A DNA stretch of 10,127 nucleotides from JBBQDK01 sp038319625 (GTDB taxonomy: Bacteria > Pseudomonadota > Gammaproteobacteria > JBBQDK01). This document shows positions 6,492-10,127 of the stretch, piece after piece; position 1 is the first letter of the stretch; every line of letters begins with the position of its first letter. Where the stretch lies: the NCBI GenBank assembly GCA_038319625.1, contig JBBQDK010000109.1:1-10127 (forward strand), written 5' to 3'. The position numbers and the translations under genes were made by a program. The notes below the pieces were generated by a model that worked only from the letters and a program-made list of their open reading frames with translations, did no database searches and had not been told where the DNA came from.

Positions 6492-8000
6492 TCAGGGTTT
6501 CGATACGTCTGCCACAGGTCTGCGTCGCGTCTGCAATAGCCCATCGTAATCGCCGTCGGGGTTGAGCGTATAGCCGACGATATCCGCGCGGGATGCGAAC
6601 ACCTGATCTTCGTACCAGAGCGGCACGACCGGCAATGTGGCCAGCAAATGGGCTTGCAAGGTCCGATACAGTCCGGCCTGTTCAGCGGGGTCAGAGGCGA
6701 TTTCGGCCTGTTCGATCAGCCGGTCGGTCAGGGCGTCATTATAGTGACCGCGGTTGGCGCCCTCGGGTGGAATGGAATGGCTGTGATAGGCGTAGCGGAA
6801 GATGTCCGGCGTCTGAATGCCCACCCAGGACAAGCTGTACAGCTGAAAACGGCCGGCCTTGATGTCGCCGAAGAACGTACCCCAATCGTAACTTTGCAGG
6901 CGCACCTCGATACCGGTCGCGGCCAACTGACTTTGCAGTACCGTGGCCAGGCGCAACCGGAACGGATCATTGGATATCGTGTAGGTGAGTTGCAGGGGAT
7001 GTTGCCTGGAATAACCGGCTGCGGCGAGCAGGGCGCGGGCACGTGGCGGGTCGTAACGGTAGGCCTGGAGTAGCGGGTTGCCAGCCCAATGTTCCGGCGG
7101 CAGCAACGCTTCGGCCGGGCGCGCGGCATCGCTGAACAGTGTGTGGATGATGGTATTGCGATCAATGGCGTATGCGATGGCCCGTCGCACGCCGGGCTGT
7201 GCCAGCGCCGGGTCGCGCAGATTGAAACCCAGATAGGAAAAAGTGCTGCCGCGTCGGCGCTGTACCGTTATGCCACGACGCTGTGCCAGATAATGCACCA
7301 GTTCCGAAGGCAGGTCATTCTGGATCATGTCGATCTCGCCACGCAGCAGTTTGAGCACGCGCACAGTGGGATCGGCAACGCGCAGAAACTCGATGATGAC
7401 GCTGTCGCTGAGTCGGCGCAGCCGTAAGCGACTTTCCTCGGGCCAGTCGATCAGGGCGCACGGACCACTGCCGATCGGTGCATGTTCGAAGCCGTGTCCG
7501 GCAGCGATCAGGCGCGCCGGGACGATACCGATCACCAGGTAGGTTGGAAACAGTGCATCGGGGCGGTTCAGGAAAAAATCCACTGTGTCCGGATCGGGTG
7601 CTGTGATGCGTGCGATCAGTGTCAGGGCACTGCGGTGCGGGGAGGCATTGGCCGGATCGAGGATGAAATCGTAGGTTGCCTTCACATCGCGGGCTGTAAG
7701 CCGGCTGCCATCGTGGAAACGTCGACCTGCATCGCCGAGTGTGAAGCGGTAATGTGTGGGGTCGAGTTCGGTCCAGTGGGCGATGCCGGGGATGGGTCTG
7801 GCTCTGGCATCGAATTCAACCAGGCGCCGGTACAGCAGGCGGTTGATACGCACGGATGCCGCATCGCTGGCGTAACGCGGATCGAGGCTCAGCGGCGCGC
7901 TCTGCAGTCCGAAGCGCAGTGCATCGGGCGGCCGGTCATGGCAACCTCCAAGCAGGCCGGTCAGCGCCAGCAGCAGCAACAGTAATACCCTGGGATTCAT
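6492..8000 (-). CDS. ABC transporter substrate-binding lipoprotein, family 5 (OppA/DppA/MppA type)
   Basis: Extracytoplasmic solute-binding protein, family 5, which usually captures peptides (also nickel, murein peptides or some sugars). The ATG at 8000 gives 502 residues and an ideal lipoprotein signal: MNPR, a poly-Leu core, then LLGGC with the lipidated Cys20 followed by His-Asp; a GTG at 8012 is possible but adds residues without a ribosome site. Domain marks are the early LRFGLQSAPLSLDPRYASD, the signature-like FHDGSRLTARDVKATYDFI, a GSGPCALIDW segment where relatives have GTGPY, and a C-terminal LPVVPLWYEDQVF. Length is normal for the family. No permease or ATPase gene is next to it, so it is an orphan binding protein within this window; it is followed in the same direction by an L,D-transpeptidase, which hints at murein-derived peptides. 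Ligand not determinable here. Confidence 0.9.
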   Translation of the reverse strand: MNPRVLLLLLLALTGLLGGCHDRPPDALRFGLQSAPLSLDPRYASDAASVRINRLLYRRLVEFDARARPIPGIAHWTELDPTHYRFTLGDAGRRFHDGSRLTARDVKATYDFILDPANASPHRSALTLIARITAPDPDTVDFFLNRPDALFPTYLVIGIVPARLIAAGHGFEHAPIGSGPCALIDWPEESRLRLRRLSDSVIIEFLRVADPTVRVLKLLRGEIDMIQNDLPSELVHYLAQRRGITVQRRRGSTFSYLGFNLRDPALAQPGVRRAIAYAIDRNTIIHTLFSDAARPAEALLPPEHWAGNPLLQAYRYDPPRARALLAAAGYSRQHPLQLTYTISNDPFRLRLATVLQSQLAATGIEVRLQSYDWGTFFGDIKAGRFQLYSLSWVGIQTPDIFRYAYHSHSIPPEGANRGHYNDALTDRLIEQAEIASDPAEQAGLYRTLQAHLLATLPVVPLWYEDQVFASRADIVGYTLNPDGDYDGLLQTRRRPVADVSKP

Positions 8001-8050
8001 TGTGTGAGGCACGTTTGCATGGTATGACAGCAGGTGCGGATTGTGTATCC

Positions 8051-8079
8051 TTGGCTGAGTGTCAGTACGCTGGTATGGC
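8051..8079 (+). promoter_or_regulatory. Possible sigma-70 promoter of the MDR-hydrolase pair
   Basis: TTGGCT (8051-8056, four of six to TTGACA) and TATGGC (8074-8079, three of six to TATAAT) are 17 bases apart in the 110-base divergent gap between the binding-protein gene and the MDR gene. The match is modest. No clear - strand promoter was seen for the binding-protein gene. Confidence 0.3.
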
Positions 8080-8110
8080 GCTGCCGCGTCGCTATGGAGG
8101 GGGAATACAC

Positions 8111-9106
8111 ATGAAAGCTGTCGTCATGAATGCGATCGGTGGACCGGAAGTATTGCAGTACCAGGATGCCGCCGATCCCGTCATTCGCAATCCGACTGAA
8201 ATTCTGGTGCGTCTCAAGGCTGCCGGTGTCAACCCGCTCGATACAAAATTGCGCAGCAAGGGAACCTTCTTTCCGGACAAACTGCCGACCATACTCGGTT
8301 GCGATGGCGCAGGTGTAGTCAGCGCGGTTGGCTCAGCGGTGCAGCGCTTCAAAGTCGAAGACGCGGTGTATTTCTGCAATGGCGGTATCGGTGCGACGCC
8401 TGGCACCTATGCGCAATATGTGGTGATGGATGAGGCCTTCGTCGCACACAAACCGGTCACTCTGGATTTCTCCGCTGCCGCCGCAGTGCCCCTGGCGCTG
8501 ATCACGGCCTGGGAATGCCTGCATGAGCGTGGCAAGATCCGCAAAGGTCAGAGCGTGTTGATTCATGCCGGCGCGGGCGGTGTCGGACATCTCGCCATAC
8601 AACTCGCCAAGCAGGCGGGCGCCTGGGTCTGTACTACCGTTGGCTCCAAAGCCAAGGCGGCCTTTGTGCGTGGACTCGGCGCGGATGAGGCGATTCTGTA
8701 TCACGACAAGGATTTCACGCAGGCGGTGTTGGACTGGAGCGAGGGTGACGGCGTGGAACTGGCGCTGGATACCGTCGGTGACGACACCTTTGTAAAGACA
8801 TTTTCGGCAGTACGTTTCTACGGCGATCTGGTGACCTTGCTGCAACCCGGCCCGGACACGGATTGGACTGTGGCGCGGCAGCGCAACCTACGCATCACCT
8901 ACGAACTGATGTTGACACCGATGTATTTCGGCTTGCACGAACACCAGCGCCGTCAGGCCGAGATTCTGGAAAACTGCGGGCGGTTATTCGACACCGGCAA
9001 ACTGCGGGTGCATGTCGAACGCTGTTACCCGTTGGCGGAGGCCGCGCAGGCACATCGTGATCTGGCTCAGGGTGTGACCGGCAAGCTGGTTTTGGCGATT
9101 GATTGA
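8111..9106 (+). CDS. Zinc-independent MDR-family NADPH:quinone oxidoreductase-like alcohol dehydrogenase
   Basis: Medium-chain dehydrogenase/reductase of the quinone oxidoreductase (zeta-crystallin) branch, 331 residues, the usual size. These enzymes use NADPH to reduce quinones or activated double bonds in the cytoplasm. Marks: MKAVVMNAIGGPEVLQY start, AGVNPLDTKLR near 36-46, a substrate-domain LGCDGAGVV, and the cofactor loop AGAGGVG at 153-159 after VLIH. There is no catalytic-zinc His-Glu pair nor the four-Cys structural zinc cluster, so it is a zinc-free member. The frame is open further upstream (to 7856), but that extension has no homology and overlaps the divergent binding-protein gene; the ATG at 8111 has GGAGGGGG (8096-8103) 7 bases before it. 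The following hydrolase begins 6-9 bases after the stop, so the two are probably one transcript. Physiological substrate unknown. Confidence 0.92.
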   Translation: MKAVVMNAIGGPEVLQYQDAADPVIRNPTEILVRLKAAGVNPLDTKLRSKGTFFPDKLPTILGCDGAGVVSAVGSAVQRFKVEDAVYFCNGGIGATPGTYAQYVVMDEAFVAHKPVTLDFSAAAAVPLALITAWECLHERGKIRKGQSVLIHAGAGGVGHLAIQLAKQAGAWVCTTVGSKAKAAFVRGLGADEAILYHDKDFTQAVLDWSEGDGVELALDTVGDDTFVKTFSAVRFYGDLVTLLQPGPDTDWTVARQRNLRITYELMLTPMYFGLHEHQRRQAEILENCGRLFDTGKLRVHVERCYPLAEAAQAHRDLAQGVTGKLVLAID

Positions 9107-9112
9107 AGCCAT

Positions 9113-9952
9113 GTGATGGGAGGACGTCTGAGCGCCATTCTGACCGGTTTACTACTGCTTGTGCTGGGTGTCTATGCGGGCTTCGCCGCGCATCTGTACC
9201 TGACGCAGAATCAGAAAATATTCTTCCCCGAAGCCGATTTGAAGATTACGCCCGATCTGATCGGTCTGCCTTATGACGACGTCGAGCTGTCGAGCAGTGA
9301 CGGGGTGACGCTGCACGGCTGGTATATCATCGCCGCGGCCAAGCCGCGCGCCACCGTACTCTATCTGCACGGCAACTCGGGCAACATCGGCAATTGCCTC
9401 GATACCGTCAAGCAGTTCGTACTACTCGGCATGAATGTGCTGGTGATCGATTACCGCGGTTACGGTGGCAGCACCGGACAACCTTCGGAACAGGGTTTGT
9501 ACGACGATGCTGCGGCCGCATGGCGCTATCTGCTCGATACCCGCAAGGACGATCCGCAAGAAATTGTGGTCTATGGCCAGTCGCTGGGCGGTGCCGTGGC
9601 GGCATGGCAGGCGGCCCGGCACACGCCCGGCGCCCTGATTCTGGAAGCGGCGTTCACGTCCTTGCCGGATGCCGCCGCCGACCATTATCCCTGGCTGCCG
9701 GTACGCTGGCTGTCGCGCTATCGCTTCGACACCCTCGCAGCGCTGAAGTCGGTGCGCTGTCCGGTGCTGATCGTGCACAGTGTTGATGACGAGGTGACCG
9801 CCTACCGGCACAGCTTGAAATTATACGACGCCGTCAGCGGCTCGAAGATGATGCTGGATCTGCACGGCAGCCACAACAGCGCGGTGCACGACAGTCTCAT
9901 GAGCTTTACGCACGGTGTGGATAATTTTCTGACGCGATACATGCCACCGTGA
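9113..9952 (+). CDS. Membrane-anchored alpha/beta hydrolase, Bem46/ABHD13 type
   Basis: Serine hydrolase of 279 residues with a single N-terminal hydrophobic segment (about 8-27), then QNQKIFFPE, as in the Bem46/ABHD13/YfhR-like group. The oxyanion-side motif LYLHGNSGN and IDYRGYGGSTG come first, then the nucleophile elbow GQSLGG with Ser157, an acidic residue in HSVDDEV (Asp225 or Asp226) and His254 in HGSHNS, completing the triad. The N-terminal helix would anchor it to the inner membrane; topology suggests the catalytic domain faces the periplasm or stays cytoplasmic depending on orientation, which the sequence does not settle. A GTG (9113) and an ATG (9116) are in frame and differ by one residue; the ribosome site is weak, so coupling to the preceding gene is likely. 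Natural ester or thioester substrate unknown. Confidence 0.92.
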   Translation: MMGGRLSAILTGLLLLVLGVYAGFAAHLYLTQNQKIFFPEADLKITPDLIGLPYDDVELSSSDGVTLHGWYIIAAAKPRATVLYLHGNSGNIGNCLDTVKQFVLLGMNVLVIDYRGYGGSTGQPSEQGLYDDAAAAWRYLLDTRKDDPQEIVVYGQSLGGAVAAWQAARHTPGALILEAAFTSLPDAAADHYPWLPVRWLSRYRFDTLAALKSVRCPVLIVHSVDDEVTAYRHSLKLYDAVSGSKMMLDLHGSHNSAVHDSLMSFTHGVDNFLTRYMPP

Positions 9953-10010
9953 TGGGAATATCACAATGTTGAAGTAGTCGCGACGTACCTGGTAACTATC
10001 TCAATGTGAT

Positions 10011-10027
10011 AAGGCATCCCATGCCTT
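10011..10027. other. Small perfect hairpin in the right-hand non-coding tail
   Basis: AAGGCAT-CCC-ATGCCTT is a 7-bp perfect stem with a three-base loop, 59 bases after the hydrolase stop. No T-run follows on either strand, so it is at best a weak or factor-dependent terminator. The remaining tail to 10127 shows no supported gene; a 31-codon + strand frame at 10021 and a - strand frame open to the right edge (stopping at 9996) carry no recognisable motif. Confidence 0.4.
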
Positions 10028-10127
10028 GGTATATGGTCAAGGCAAATCTCATCGTGGCACTGCCCGCTAACTTTATCGCTATCGAATGTGCGCCGAATTC
10101 ATCAATCGTCCGGTAAACTGTATCTGG

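Noticed and set aside
8020..8077. TGGTATG direct repeat (8020-8026 and 8071-8077) as an operator pair
   Set aside because: Seven bases, not palindromic, and likely by chance.
7856..8110. Long N-terminal extension of the MDR protein
   Set aside because: It overlaps the divergent binding-protein gene, has no homology, and the ATG at 8111 has a strong ribosome site.
10021..10116. 31-codon + strand frame with a weak AAGG ribosome site
   Set aside because: Too short, starts inside a hairpin, and shows no motif or neighbour support.
9996..10127. - strand frame open to the right edge as the tail of another gene
   Set aside because: 44 codons with no recognisable motif; possible, but the window gives nothing to support it.
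1..10127. CRISPR array, tRNA, rRNA or insertion sequence
   Set aside because: No regularly spaced repeat array, RNA gene fold or transposase was seen; the only notable repeat is the palindrome at 3463-3574.

Overview
The window is a gene-dense stretch of a fairly GC-rich bacterial chromosome. Short intergenic gaps, a lipoprotein signal, an L,D-transpeptidase and protein families typical of Proteobacteria suggest a Gram-negative proteobacterium, probably a gammaproteobacterium; the species cannot be told from the sequence. There are eight credible protein genes: four + strand genes on the left, three - strand genes in the middle (one short but well supported), and two + strand genes on the right, counting the 5'-truncated kinase at the left edge as one of the four on the left (nine in all with the small membrane protein).

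Left (1-5534, + strand): an operon-like set of an FGGY-family kinase related to glycerol kinase (cut by the window edge), a 657-residue fused class II aldolase/short-chain dehydrogenase, a cytoplasmic glycerophosphodiester phosphodiesterase, and a GlpD-like FAD-dependent oxidoreductase lacking the usual C-terminal domain. Together they could phosphorylate a polyol or sugar, oxidise a polyol phosphate to a ketose phosphate, split it to DHAP plus an aldehyde, and process that aldehyde. The kinase looks altered in its phosphate motif and in two of the residues that hold glycerol in GlpK, so the substrate is probably not glycerol. Between the second and third genes lies a large imperfect inverted repeat (3463-3574) built from a 9-base CGYCAA-type unit.

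Middle (5571-8000, - strand, read right to left): a family 5 peptide/solute-binding lipoprotein, a small L,D-transpeptidase without a signal peptide, then a 51-residue two-helix membrane protein with an excellent ribosome binding site, a CRP-like palindrome upstream and an intrinsic terminator downstream. The binding protein and transpeptidase together hint at murein-peptide handling.

Right (8111-9952, + strand): a zinc-independent quinone-oxidoreductase-type MDR enzyme and a membrane-anchored alpha/beta hydrolase of the Bem46/ABHD13 type, nearly abutting. The last 175 bases hold only a small hairpin and no supported gene.
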